Assembly (NCBI RefSeq): GCF_002878395.1
Contig: NC_061119.1
Coordinates: 44,263,808-44,327,807, forward strand
DNA: 64,000 bases
Reading direction: 5' to 3'
Source: Capsicum annuum
Taxonomy: Eukaryota; Streptophyta; Magnoliopsida; Solanales; Solanaceae
Position 1 is the first letter of the stretch; every line of letters starts with the position of its first letter. Below, one piece after another: positions 1-11,960 of the stretch. The translations under genes and the position numbers were made by a program. The notes under the pieces were generated by a model, which saw nothing but the letters and a program-made list of their open reading frames with translations, searched no databases and was not told the DNA's origin.

Positions 1-2728
1 TGAAGTCCTTCTAAATGATCAGATTATTAAGCTTCAGAATTTTGATTTGAAATTCAAATACCTCTTTCATATTACAAACTTTCACCCCAAAAGAACCCCA
101 TTAACCCTAGTTTTCCCTCTATAAATACAAAGATCGGAGGAGGCTTGAGAGGGAGTTTTTTTTAGCAAAAAATTCTTTGTACTACAACACAGAACAAAAG
201 CTTCTCTTTTTCATAAATATCCAGTCCTTTCATCTCTCTTTGATGTTTAGAATCCTTTGTACCATTTGAATCCGAAGTTCTTATTTCGAGTGTAAATTTT
301 TTATCTAAGAGTACCTTAGCTCACTGCTCCAAAACAAGTGAAAATATAATCTTATTTTTTTATTTCATAATGTTATTCATCTTATTTCTCCGCCTCTCAG
401 ATTTCATGTAGGAAGCATATTCTATTCTGTTGATATGAAGATTTCTTTGGGTGTTTAAAGTCGTTTGTTATTTTTCTTCTAAATCTGTTCTGTCGCCATT
501 TTTGCCAGAAAGTTGTTGCACTTGCAATTTATTGTTGAAACCAAAAAAATAAAGTTTAAAAGCAATCAGTCGGGTCTATTATAAACAACAGCCACCATTT
601 CATGCCTTATGCAGTGAACTATTTGAATCAAATATGGATAAACCATGTATATGTTGTAGACAATAATGTTATCTTCCCTCGTTTAAACTATATATATGGT
701 TGTAACATGTTCATAATGAATTTATTCTTCTTAATGGTTTAGCATTTTAAATCCCCTCCCTGTTGATAACATTTTCTTTCCAGATTCTTGTCATTTAGGT
801 ATCATGTCTTCAGGTCAATAAAAATACATGTTGTGTGTTATCTTCATGGATCATCTATCTTCTTTTATTCATTCTCATTAATTGAGAAACTCCTTGGCAA
901 CTGATTTCCTTAAAAAAGTCTGATCAGATGTGTGAAAGGGTGTTGTATTCATTCGAGACACTACTTATACTGCTACTAAGTATGAGTTCCCTCATGATGT
1001 TTTCAAAGGGACTAAAAAAATAGATTTTGTATGCCATGAATCTCACAAGTAGAAGTTGTTTTTTGATTAAAAGAATAAATGCTCATGCTTTCACTTTGGT
1101 CAAATTCATACTCGATGTTCACTTTTTTTCTCTCTTCTTTCTTTTGTTTTTTTAGTAATAATTTGTGCAAATGAACAACTATGTTTACTTAGTATGTTTG
1201 ACTGAGGATATTGAATTTTAACATAATAGTACTAGTATCATGTTAATAAGGATATTCATATTTGCAAATGTGATATAGCCTTTAATTTTGTTTTGCTTAC
1301 TTGTTCTTGGAATTCAAGAGTGTTCTTTTTTACTTAGCATTTCATTTTGGTAAAGTCAGGGGCTGGTAAGATATGTTTCATAGATAACCTGGATACTCTA
1401 TTTTTTTATTCGGCAAAAGTGCTTGAAGTTTGATTAAGTGTCACTCCTTTTTGAGTTTAGGATTTGCCTCTGCCCCTTCGTTTGAATTTTTTAGTTGAGT
1501 AATTTGATCATAATTATGTTCTTGAAATGTTAGGCACCTATTAATCTAGCCTTACATTAATTGATTAAGTCGTCTTGATGTTTTTCTTACTCTATTATTT
1601 CCTTTTGAGATTAGCTTCTAATTCTTTTTTTCTTATTTCACATGGCTTGCCGGAGTTGCGGGGAGTCTCAAATGAGACTCAATATCATCATTCATTCCAG
1701 CAAACTTGTATTCCACCCTTTTATGGTGTCTCTCATCTTCCCTGTATGTTTCAACAAGTAGTTAAGGAGAAGAAAAAGAGGGCTTGGACGCTCATTATCC
1801 AATTCTCCGATATCTATCCAAGTAATTAAGTGATTGGGATGAGGAGATAATATTTCTCATTTTTCTATTTCTTTTCTTATCGTTGAATTCATTTTGGATT
1901 TTGGTAAATTTATTATTTATTTTATTGTTGATTTAATTTTTCTTAGTTTTGTTGATAAGGAATTCGGCCTAGAACACTTGAACCTTAGAAATGGTAATTT
2001 GCGATAGGCCTAGAGCATTTGAACTTTAGAATTTGTAATTTACGGTAATATAGTCCGGATATATGTCGCTAGCTTTTTCTCCTATATACACATGGTTTTT
2101 TGTGTCTACATTAAATTTGAAATTTTGAAGAAACAAGTTCACACGTGTATTTTTATTTTATCACAAACGACTTTGCAAATAAGGGAAAAATGAAAAAAAT
2201 ACAATTTTTTTTATATTTCTTAATCTTTCTCTAGTCATCCCTTTTTTCCTTTAAAAGTATGTCATTAATGTAAGTGAATCATTTTCTTAATCAAGTAGTA
2301 AAAGATCAAATGATAGAATAATTTCGGTTTTTTTTTTTGTGTTGACAATTTGTATTTAAGTTTTTCAACGTTAATTCTTTAAACATAGAATTGAACTTTG
2401 AGTAAAACACACCTTTCTTTTAAAAAAACGTTAGTATATGGTACAAAGGGAAATCTTTCAAATATAACTTTTGGGGCTGTTTAACGAATTTAAAATTGCA
2501 TATTATAGTGTAAATTTGTGACTGTTAATCATTTTTAAAAATGCAGTTTCTTTCAACGATTAAAAAAAATAAAGCTTTCAAAATGTACCCTTCAAAAAAA
2601 TATATAAAACCATTGTTTTACATAATTGAAACTCTTCCCATTCATTTTTGTTAGGAATATATTTTCTAATAAAAAGATATTAAATGGCTTTGCTAATTAT
2701 TCCTTTTCTTCTAAAAAACTTTGCACAC
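1..2728. other. Unassigned AT-rich DNA left of solo LTR B1
   Basis: No recognisable gene. The stretch is AT-rich with many T runs. It holds one modest open frame (1575-1829, + strand, 84 codons) whose second half is less biased and includes a Lys-rich segment; I do not recognise the product and no homologous flank supports it. A TATA-like motif near 119-127 precedes it by 1.4 kb. Once B1 and its target duplication are removed, this stretch joins directly to 5360-5754, so both are one older sequence. It could be the body of an old forward Tat-type LTR, but I cannot show LTR ends. Confidence 0.4.
119..127 (+). promoter_or_regulatory. Possible TATA box
   Basis: The sequence CTATAAATAC is a good plant TATA-box match. 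It is followed by a purine-rich stretch and then a pyrimidine-rich leader-like tract with several CTTCTC/CTCTCT runs, as in many plant transcription starts. No convincing coding region follows, so it may belong to an old LTR promoter or a lost gene, or be chance in AT-rich DNA. Confidence 0.2.
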
Positions 2729-2733
2729 GTTAG
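2729..2733. repeat. Left target-site duplication of B1
   Basis: GTTAG lies directly before the LTR and pairs with GGTAG at 5355-5359, a 4/5 match expected for an old Ty3/gypsy insertion. Confidence 0.6.
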
Positions 2734-3404
2734 TATAACGCCCCGAATCTGGTACCTGGAATACTACACGGTGCTCATGACCCAGAAGGACCACAAGATA
2801 ACCCATGACTGATATCTGTACCTGAACACTGCATAATATACTACATAATTGCAGAAATAAAGGCTGTAAGGCCATAAGGTTCAAAACTAGTAAATTAATC
2901 TCTGAATGATATGGTATCACAATACCAAAACAAAACCTAAAATAAACTATCTGAACATGATAGTCTGAAATACCTTTAACTGAATGAACTGTCTGAATAA
3001 GAAGTTGATGGGACATATGCCCAACTAACTCCAACTACTGAAATAAATTAATTAATAAGATAATAAAGTAATGGTCATGTCCTCGAAGGATGAGGACTCA
3101 CTGCTAACTCTGACTGCTGAGACTGGAATGCTACTGATGGTCTGGAGCTCGTGCTTCTGAACCTATGGTATAAAACACCATAGCGTAAATAAGTCAGTAC
3201 ATTTGAATGTACTGGTATGCATGTGAGGTAGGTTGAATGCAAAAGGGTTCACATGCATGAACTATACTAACTGACTGCATAACATGAACGCGAGAATACA
3301 TGCATGACCATAATAACTATAACTGAGTTCATGATAACATGATTACTTAGTCTGAGTACTGATAACATGAGATACTAATATCTGTATAACTGAAATAACT
3401 AATA

Positions 3405-3565
3405 CTGAGCAACTGTATCTGACAGCCTAGGTTCTGATGGAACTAGTTGAGTTCCGTACTGTTCTGAGTTGATTGTATCTGATAGTCCTGAATTCTGTAG
3501 AACTATTTGAGTTCTATTACTGAGACTAAATAAATGTATCTGACAGTCCGGATTCTGTATTGAAA
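3405..3565. repeat. Sub-repeat inside LTR B1 (GTATCTGACAGTC units)
   Basis: About three diverged copies of a roughly 60-bp unit. Each contains TGTATCTGACAGTC or TGTATCTGATAGTC, then an ATTCTG stretch and AACTATTTGAGTTC. The same units occur in the other B LTRs (about 40370-40520, 50085-50240, 53340-53470), so they are a family feature rather than a local expansion. Confidence 0.6.
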
Positions 3566-3690
3566 CTGTGGGAAGTAGTCATCTAACTGACATGCCCCAA
3601 ATAATACATTATAGGTGAGTTGGGGTCTAATCTGTAACCCTAATTAGAAGGATGTCAATACCGCGCCACTGGTAAGGACAAGTTATGGGT

Positions 3691-3862
3691 GACCCTCATC
3701 TGACAGTGTCCCCAAAAGAGAATGGTGGAACCCTCATCTGATAGTGTTTATCCACCTCATCAACACTCATCTAACAGTGTTGATGTCTCAACTTATGCTG
3801 GCTACATAGTTCTGGAATGCAAGGATGACTTCTCAGTATCACACCCTCATCTGACAGTGTGT
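3691..3862. repeat. Dispersed CTCATCTGACAGTGT motif inside LTR B1
   Basis: Four copies of CCTCATCTGACAGTGT or close variants lie at about 3692, 3731, 3764 and 3843, separated by different spacer text. The same four-motif block is seen in forward orientation at about 40050-40220 and 49785-49945. In the inverted copy at about 53605-53780 it has drifted to CCTCATATAACAGGT. Function unknown; it could be a protein-binding array in the LTR. Confidence 0.6.
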
Positions 3863-5354
3863 GTTCCCATCCTTGGGTTCACTCGGTACTAATTACTACT
3901 CCTATTTGAATAGACATTGAACATGGATTACTGAACTAGATTGAATTAACTAAGTTCCGTTGACTGGCGGAATTCTACTGAGATTACTAACTTTATGAGA
4001 TTATTGAGTTTTCCTAAGTCACTTGACTGACTGAATTTCTATGAATATGGCTCAAATGAGAGTATCTTGAAAACATGACACTGGCTCTAGGCACACAACT
4101 AATTGTCGGATACAAGTACCCCCAAGACTCGATAGCATGAAACTGACAAAGCATGACTTTCTTGAATACATAACCAACATCACAATCCATAATACAATAA
4201 GTTGGAGATTTCATGAAGTAAAAGTTCTAAAGCACCACAAGGGTTACATATATATCCATAATTCATTGACTAAGGCATTTCATCAAACACTTGACAGGCA
4301 TAAATTTGTACATGATTGGGGATTTCATATTATCATACTAGTATGACACTTATTCTTCACATAGGCATTTAATCAAACACATGGGGAGCATGCTTTGGTT
4401 ATACAATCATCAACACATCTAATAATCTTGGATACATCAATCAACATGTAAATTTAAGGGTTTATCATGATTATTATGCAAATCACCACATACTAGGGTC
4501 AATCATTAGAATATGTAATTTAAAACATGAATCAAAACCCCACAACATCATGAACATGAATTTCAATTCAATTTAAACCATGAACATTCATATATACATA
4601 AATCTTGGATTTTGAAAAGAGATTCTTAAGCTTCATGGGTGAAAGGGACCCATGAATCAAAACATCACATACCTGGGTTGTGAGTTTCTTGAAATTCTTG
4701 GACTTGAAGAACTTGGAATCTCTTAGTTTCTTGAAGAATGATTTGGATCTTGTTCTTGGGGATTATATTTTAGAGAAAACCCTAATTTGATGTTGTAGAT
4801 GGATAATGAACTTATGAGCCTTGATCTGATATAATTAGGGGTTAAAATGGGTGGAAAAATACCCTTTTAAAAATGACTTTAAAATAACTGAATGAACTAT
4901 GCTATGACGGGTGTAATGGTCCATCACTGGGTCGATGGTCCGTCGGTCCTGACTGTCGCACCTGGGCAGAATAGGGATTAACTGCTTCTACTGTGATGGC
5001 TTGGGCGATGGTTCGTCGCTAGCTCGACGGTCTGTCTGCTTGAGCCATCGCCCTTAGGTAGAAGGTGGTTTCAATGCCTCCATTGCGATGGTCCGTCGCT
5101 AGCTGAACGGTCCGTTGGCCCTCATCGTCGTACCTAGGCAGTTTTGACTGCTTTCTATAAAATGACCATAACTTTCTACCCCAATACCGGATTTGGACGA
5201 AATTGTTATCGTTGAAAAGCTAATTCAATTTCCCACATGACAAAAAGTGAAAATATTAAAAATTTCTTGTATATAAAATTGGATTCATCTTTCAAAGTAA
5301 GTTTCTAACATACTTGGGATGATTTCAAGCTAAGTAGAAGTACGGAGTATTACA

Positions 5355-5754
5355 GGTAGACGTTCTTATCTTAGTCCAATTTTAATCCCATGTATAATTT
5401 ATCTCACTTGCTACCTTTTTTCGTTTTCCTCATTTTTATATAAAGAAATTAATTAATTCTTTTTTTTTTAAATAAGTAAAAGACGTCTCTTTTGTATCTA
5501 ACCTAAATTTGGTCGGTTAACCGTAGTTAGCGGATCCTATAGGATGCCTAATCCTTTCCCTTTAGAATAATTAGAATCCTTACCTAGAATTTTATGTTAA
5601 GTAGACCTAAAATGAAGTCCTTATTAGTTTTTATTAGTTTAATTACTTAGTTTATAATAGGTGTCCTAATTCACCATAGAACTAATTAGGTGGCAACTTC
5701 CTTATTTAACTCTGAAGTTTTCTAATATGTTGCACACTATTTTGACCTTGTGTT
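5355..5754 (+). other. Flank of B1 with Tat/Ogre-like leader remnant
   Basis: Between the solo LTR and element A. About 5510-5705 contains, in order, GGTTAACCG, GGATGCCTAATCCTTTCCC, TCCTTACCTAGAAT and GGTGGCAACTTCC. This pattern resembles a conserved stretch in Tat/Ogre-lineage LTR elements (a GCCTAACACCTTCCC-like block, a CTTACCCAGAAT-like block and a GTGGCGACTCC-like block). A reverse copy of the same pattern lies near one end of LTR E1 (14480-14700). No coding capacity. The lineage label rests on recall and is tentative. Confidence 0.4.
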
Positions 5755-6465
5755 AAAATGGGGTATAACACTACTCATACTCACAGTCTTTTGACTCAAT
5801 GGATCTGCTGCTACATTTTCCTTGCTCAGATCATACAAGATCGAAATGTCATAATCTTTAAGCAACTCTGTCCATCTACACTGTCTAGCATTAAGCTCCC
5901 TCTGGGTCATAAGATGTTAAAGACTATGATGATTGGTGTAAATATCACAATGCACATTATAAAGATTATACCTCCAAATCTTAAGCATAAAAACTACTAT
6001 CGCTAACTCCAAATTATGAATGAGGTAGTTTCGCTCATGCACCTTAAGCTGTCATAAAGCATAAGCAATGATATGACCCTGTTACATCAATAAACAACCT
6101 AAACATATACTAGAAGAATCACAAAATATGGTGAATATCTCACCCTCAACAGAAAGAGCTAAAATAGAAGTTGAAGTGTGAAAATCCTTGAGTTTTCCAA
6201 AGCTCAAATCACACTCCTCGAATCATCAAAAAGGAATCGCCTTGAGTCAATCTAGTCATAGCGGCTAAAATAGTAGCAAAACCCTCGACAAAGCATCTAT
6301 AATAACCGGCCAAACCAATGAATCTATAAACCTCAGTCGGACATTTAGGTCTAGACCAATCATGAATCACCTTAATCTTGGTTGGGTCTATCATAATACC
6401 ATCCTTAGACACCACATGTCCAAGGAATGTCACTGACTCAAGCTAAAAATAACACTTAGAGAATT
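5755..6465 (-). pseudogene. Element A: RT C-terminal part and RNase H domain (degenerate)
   Basis: Minus-strand translation from 6465 gives the end of the gypsy RT ([11 protein letters not shown], then a [12 protein letters not shown] segment). It continues without a gap into an RNase H domain with a CDSS segment for the first catalytic Asp, an ELAIVV helix and a terminal AADPLSQ segment for the last Asp. Stop codons occur in several places, for example within the linker at about 6230 and in the domain near 5930. The reading frame is otherwise in good order. Similarity to the family ends at about 5755, where unrelated sequence starts. The upstream neighbour in the element is RT at 13162, separated only by the LINE. 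Confidence 0.85.
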
Positions 6466-6478
6466 TAGCAAAAAACAC
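6466..6478. repeat. Target-site duplication of the LINE, left copy
   Basis: TAGCAAAAAACAC is repeated exactly at 13149-13161 on the other side of the LINE. Joining the flanks with one copy restores the RT sequence of element A across the junction (LRGHVFFAKFSKC). A 13-bp duplication is typical of target-primed reverse transcription. Confidence 0.9.
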
Positions 6479-7277
6479 TTTTTGGGTTTAATTTTTGGAT
6501 TTTCTTATTAATAATTAAATAAACTCATAGTCTTTATAATTGGGTCAGCCCAATCCAAATAAAATTCTGAAAAAACAAAATAAATCAACCCGGCCCAACC
6601 CAATTAGGAATCGTTAGATATATTCGATAATTAGGGTTTCCTAATTCATTTCCATATTTCACTCTTCCTCTATCTGCTCTCTGATGTCGCTGTCGGCCAT
6701 GTTCAGCCATCAGTTTGTCCTTCTTCATCTCTGGGTGATTAATACTATGCCCTGGCAGCTTTATAAATATATCTTTATCAGCTTGCTAAAGTAAGTAACA
6801 GCTCCAACTTTGACTTTTGCCTTATTGTTTCTTCTTCATTTGATTGTTTTGTTCTTTGATTTTCTTCAGTTGAGTTCTCTGGTTGATGGAACAAAAATTA
6901 CCTTTTTGAGCTTCATTGAAGAGTCTAGTAGCCTGTATCTGGTTACCCATTTTGAGTAAGTACTTAATCCTTTGAGCTAAGATCATGTTGCTCCTACATA
7001 TACTAAATTCCTCTACAATTATAGATGCAACTGGGATAAAGATAGTGGGATGCTTGGACCTATAAATGTTCAGAAAGTAATCATTATCCAGGTGATGCAA
7101 CTCTAATATGTCGTAGAGACCCTTCCCTTTTGTTGCAAGTCGCCGTAGAGACCATTTTCTTTTGTTGCGAGTCTAATTTGTAGGCTATTGTAGAATAGGC
7201 TAATTAACTTTGCTTTGTTTTTGTGGCTTTGCGTGGCTTGTATACAGACCAGTTTAAGCATTAGACTCTTTAGCCTC
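6479..7277 (-). other. LINE 3' region
   Basis: Sequence downstream of the LINE RNase H domain. It has a 92-codon minus-strand open frame (7100-6822, rich in Lys, Gln and Asn at its end) that I do not recognise, an almost repeated phrase CGTAGAGACC...TTTTGTTGC (about 7112-7165), and an AT-rich end without a clear polyadenylation signal. The frame may be chance or a relic of the element's end. Confidence 0.5.
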
Positions 7278-7839
7278 TCACCTCCTATTTGGTGACAATC
7301 TTAAGTGTGGTATTTGTGATTTATCACTATTAAGTATCTTCTTTCTTGCTTGTTGAACCTGTTGGAAATTTATGAATGTGAATACTCTTACCTCAAATGC
7401 ATAATTAGCAAAATAGTCTACTAATCTATTTCCTTCTCTCAAAATATATTGATACTTTACTGTTGTGTGTTGTAATAAACTCCATATTTGTGCCACTATG
7501 TCTGATATGCTCCATAGACATTCCCACTCTTTGTTTAGAATCTTCAACATTTTTAAAAAATCTATCTGGATTATTGCTTTGCTTATTTTCTCCTAATTTG
7601 CAATGAACTGCTGCTTGTAGAATAGCTTCTGCCTATGCATCTAGATTTGTAGTATCATCTATAACTACTCCATATATTAAGTTCCCCACCTTATCTCTCA
7701 AACAAAAATCATAGGAACTTAACCCTGGATTTATTCTAGAAATACCATCTGTATTATACTTAACCCATCCCTTTTGAGGAAACTCCCAATTTACTTTTGT
7801 TACCTTCACTTCGGCCTTATGACTAGCCAACTCTTTCAA
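7278..7839 (-). pseudogene. LINE RNase H domain (RVT_3 type), frameshifted
   Basis: The minus-strand frame 7839-7633 contains WVKYNTDGISRINPG, matching the N-terminal strand of plant LINE RNase H with the first catalytic Asp in NTDG. After a frameshift, 7550-7278 carries YQYILREGNRLVDYFANYA, matching the C-terminal REGN..D..AN motif with the last catalytic Asp. The two halves are in different frames with a damaged link at 7550-7633. It follows the RT and zf-RVT regions as the C-terminal domain of ORF2. Confidence 0.8.
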
Positions 7840-8099
7840 TATATATGGCTATGTATAAGGGAACTCTTGAGATGGCTTCCTTACTTTAAGAAACATTCTT
7901 ATGTTCCTGATGATGTTATGTTGTACACTTATCTCAGTAATCTGCTTCCCTTCATACTTTCCTCTGTTTCTCCTTTTCCATAGTTCCGAAATAATAATGC
8001 TTCTGTTTCTCTTTTTCCATAGTTCCGAAATAATAATGCTAGGAATGGCTAAATAATAACTTCTATCCTTTAGTCTGACATCTAAATTCCACTATGCCA

Positions 8100-10620
8100 T
8101 AATTGTTTCTCTAAAGTTTAAGCTTTGTATATTTATACCTACAAAAGAAAAAAAGTAGGACCATATCCTTTTAGCAATGGGAGTTCTAAGAAAGATATGT
8201 GAAATTGTTTCTTAAGCAGGATTAGTACAACCCCAGCAATTAGTAGGTCCTTCCACTCCCTATCTTCTAATAGCATCCTCCACTGTTATTTTCCCTTTCC
8301 AAATTCTCCACATTAAGAATAAGAATTTAAAAGGTAAACCTCTTATCCACATCTCCTTAAAAACAGTACTCTTTTTATTCTTTTACCTTATATACTTCCA
8401 TGCTGATTTCATAGTGAATTTCCCATTAGCTTCTAACATCCAAATGGGTTTATATTTTTCCATATTCAACACGGGAACATTTATTTTGAGCACTACATGA
8501 TTATCAATCTCTTCTGTTATCAATTGTGTCAACAATTGAGCATTCCAACTTCCCTGTCTTACTAAGTCACTTACCTTTTGATATCTCTTATCCTATTCGT
8601 AATTTATTTTTATGGTATTATACAAACTACTAAGAGATGTCCAATCATTCCACCAAATTCTAGAATTACCTTTCCCAATTTTCCACAAAATTTGGTGCTC
8701 TATTATATCTCTAGCCTGCAATATTTTCTTCCACACTTGTGAGCCTCCTGATCTTTTCTTCCATAAAATCTTGTAAGGATGCTTATTCTTACAATATTTA
8801 TTATGCATATACTCAGTCCATATGGAAATTTTGGTTATGAAGTTCCACCACAACTTGCAAAACAAGGCCATGGATACATCCTTTAGCATCCTAAACCCCA
8901 AACTACCTTCTGCTTCTGGTACATATATATATTCTGCCACCTTACATAATGTCTGCTCCTACCTCCTATGTAACTACTCCAAGAAATTGAGCAAATATCT
9001 TTTGAATATTATTAAGAACATTCATAGGAGGGTTCATTACTAAAAGACAATGAACTGGAATACTTTGAAGCACATGTTTCATAAGAATAGCCCTGCCTCC
9101 ATATAAAAGAAGTTTACCCTTCCAACTCTGCAACTTACCACTAATTCTGTTCATCAAGCACTGATAATAATATTTCTTCTTTATCATATAGAGAATAGGA
9201 CATCCCAGATATGTAAAAGTAAAATCCTTTCTTAAAATATCTATTACCACTTCTGTCATAGCCACTCTACCATAAGACACACATTTATGTAAGTAAATAG
9301 CACTTTTGTCTTTGTTGATTCTCTGTCCAGATGTATTCTCATACTTCTCTAGAGTTTCTGTCAACATATTCAAAGTGTTGATCATAGCCTTGCATAGAAT
9401 AATCATATCATCAACAAAAGCTAGATGATTTACTTTTGAACTTTCCTTAGGCATTCCAAAAGTTTTAAAGTCCTTCTTTAACAATAATCTTTTTAGTGAC
9501 CTGGACATTACCTCAACAACAATAATGAACAATGTTGGAGGTAAGGTATCTCCTTGTTTCAACCCTCTTGATGATCTAAGAAAACCTTTTGGTTGACCAT
9601 TTAAGAGGATTGAATACTAGTTATGCTCAGCAGTCTATACCCCAAATCAATCAGAACTTCCCCAAAACCCATCCTTCTCATAACTTTTGTTAAAAAAAGC
9701 TATTCCACCCTATCATATTCTTTCATAATGTCTAACTTCAAAACCATGTTAAGAGGCTTACTCTTTTCCTTATGATTGCCATAATTTCTTGAACCACCAG
9801 AATATTTTCAGCTATGCTCCTTCCTTGCACAAATCCTACTTGTTCCTTTGAGATCATCCCTGGCAGCAACTTCTTAATTCTGTCATGAAGTATTCTTGAA
9901 AAAATCTTGTTGACAAAATTATTAAGGGATATTGGTCTGAAGTCAGAAAAAGTATTAAGCATTAACTTCTTAGGCAACATCACCAGATTTGTATGGGTAA
10001 TACACTTGGGCAACTCATATCCATAGAAAAGAAACACTTACCATTTCATAGATATCTTGTCCAACTATTTCCCAAGCATCTTGATAAAATGCCCTGGTTA
10101 TACCATCTGGTCCTCCAGTACTATTTCTATTTAATCCCATGACTACATCACTCACTTCTAGCATAGTTGGAAATTTAATCAACTCCTCATTCTACTGAGA
10201 ATCAATCAATTCTGGAATTTCTTCAAGAATAGAAAAATCCTCTCATTGTTGCTCTTTGGAAAATTGCTTCTAGAAAAAACTGATTGTAGCATCTGAAATA
10301 TCATTCTGATTCTCCATCCAAATTATATCTTCATTTTGAATTCTGCTAATCTTCAATCTATCTCTTCTTCCCCTTACTATAGTATGAAATTTTTTTGTAT
10401 TTCTCTCTCCATCTTTGAACTATTCAAACCTTGCTTTTGTTTCCAAAAATCTTTTTCTCTTATGAGCTGCATGTTTAGTTCTGCTTGGGCTTTAAACAAT
10501 TTGTCTCTATTCTCACCTAAAGGATTCTATTCAAATTGTACCTACATCACCTTAATAACATCTTCAAGAGTTGCAATCTCCTAAAAAATGTTACGAAACT
10601 TCTCTCTAATACATTGAGTC
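8100..10620 (-). pseudogene. LINE ORF2 reverse transcriptase and zf-RVT region (degenerate)
   Basis: Reverse transcriptase of the non-LTR type. The minus-strand frame 10037-9738 has the finger region (HTNLVMLPK, FRPISLNNFVNKIFSRIL, KEQVGFVQGRSIAENI). The frame 9562-8966 has QGDTLPPTLFIIVVEV and the catalytic FVDDMIIL box with both Asp residues kept, then GQRINKDKS and the thumb-like FTYLGCPI. Frame 8940-8593 continues with SLGFRMLKD and WKKILQARDII, the connection before the Cys-rich zf-RVT segment (about 8400-8150). A frameshift separates 9738 from 9562, and other stops interrupt it. Catalytic residues look intact, so the damage is to continuity. Confidence 0.85.
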
Positions 10621-10730
10621 AGTGCATGTTTGGTCTTCTTCAACTTATAGTGAAACACAATAAAAGGGTTACCTTGTATATCAGTGTTCTAATTCTGCCT
10701 AATCAGCTCTAAACAAGTTTCCTTCTTCAA

Positions 10731-11410
10731 CTAAAAATTCAAAAATCTAAATGATTTGATAATCTTTTCCTGAGGATTAGCAAACTGTAATAGTAATGAA
10801 GTATGATCCGACCCAGTCCTAGTTAAATGTTCCACTTCTAGCACCAGAAATAAGTTTTGGATTATGTTATTCCATAACACCCTGTCCAGTCTCTCAAATA
10901 TGCAGTCTTCATCAACTTTCCCATTACACCATGTGAACTTACTACCTTTGAATCCTGGATCTTCTAAATCACAGTAACTATACAAAGATTGAAATCAGTT
11001 GTATCTGCTAGTGTAACTGGTAAACCCCCAAGTTTTTCTTCATTATATGTTACCACATTAAAATCACCTCCTACAATCCATGGCTCGTTCATTGTCTGAG
11101 AAATATCAATTAATTATTTCCTATAGAGCCAGTCTTTCTTGTTGAGTACAATTAGCATATATTAATGTTACCACCACTCCTATCCCTGTTTCTTGATTGT
11201 ACAACTTTAATGTTAGTTTTTGATCTTCATCCCTTACAACTGTACACTGGACTACACCATCACATAATGCCCGAATTTTTCCTAATGTATTGGTCACTGT
11301 ATGTTACATGCGAAGTTTGGTTTTATAATCCTTTATATTACTAGAATTTTGGAAAGGTTCCAAGAGTCCAATAAAATAAAAGTGGTGCCTTTTTTTGCGA
11401 AGTGATCAGT
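10731..11410 (-). pseudogene. LINE ORF2 endonuclease domain (EEP family, degenerate)
   Basis: Apurinic-type endonuclease that nicks the target DNA to prime reverse transcription. Minus-strand pieces include a segment similar to the FLEPFQ start, VTLIYANCTQQERLALW, the GGDFNVV catalytic Asp/Asn motif near 11065, GSKFTWCNG near 10940, and GSDHTSLLL near 10810 with the terminal Asp-His pair. Several stops and small indels separate the pieces. It sits between ORF1 and the RT as expected. Confidence 0.8.
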
Positions 11411-11960
11411 CTTGTAAAAGCCTTCTTTGTGTTGACTTATCTTATATTACAAATCAAAGCCTTCATCCCGATTTATTTTTAGAATGGATTCTTGTCTACA
11501 TTGTAATAGCACATGTATACTTATTCTTTTTATATTTTCTCCCCTGTGTAGTTTTGATTGTATTTATTTGTTTAGGAGATAATCCTTCTTCAATAGCTAC
11601 TTTTTCAATGGTTTACTCCAAATCTTCAACATCCCGTTCTTCTTTATTTTTATTGGAAAGTTCCATCTGCTGATCTGCTTGAATTGCCAATGGTAATATC
11701 CCTTCTAGTACCTTATCTGCAATATTATCATTATTAAGCTTTACCAATGTTAACTCTGTTGATTCCATTTTTTGATCTCCTTTCTTTTGATCTGCATTCT
11801 TCTGTTGTTTTTGTTTTGCACTAAGATTGTTTGTTGTTTGTTTACCTTTCTTGTTGTCTTCATTTTGAGTATTTTATTTCCCCTGATCTTTACCAAAGGC
11901 ACTATTAACCCAATATTTGGTGATTTCTTTCTTTATGGTATCACTCTTCATGCCCTCCTT

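Larger units (their letters stand above)
2734..5354 (-). mobile_element. Solo LTR of Ty3/gypsy family B (copy B1), reverse orientation
   Basis: This 2,621-bp block is one complete family-B LTR in reverse orientation. Its ends read TATAACGCCCCG and GGAGTATTACA, the degenerate inverted termini of this family (canonical TGTAACGCCC...GGGTATTACA). It aligns in order with the forward LTRs at 38626-41158 and 48330-50953. The flanks are GTTAG (2729-2733) and GGTAG (5355-5359), a 5-bp target duplication with one mismatch. No gag, pol, primer site or polypurine tract is attached, so it is a solo LTR left by LTR-LTR recombination. Confidence 0.85.
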
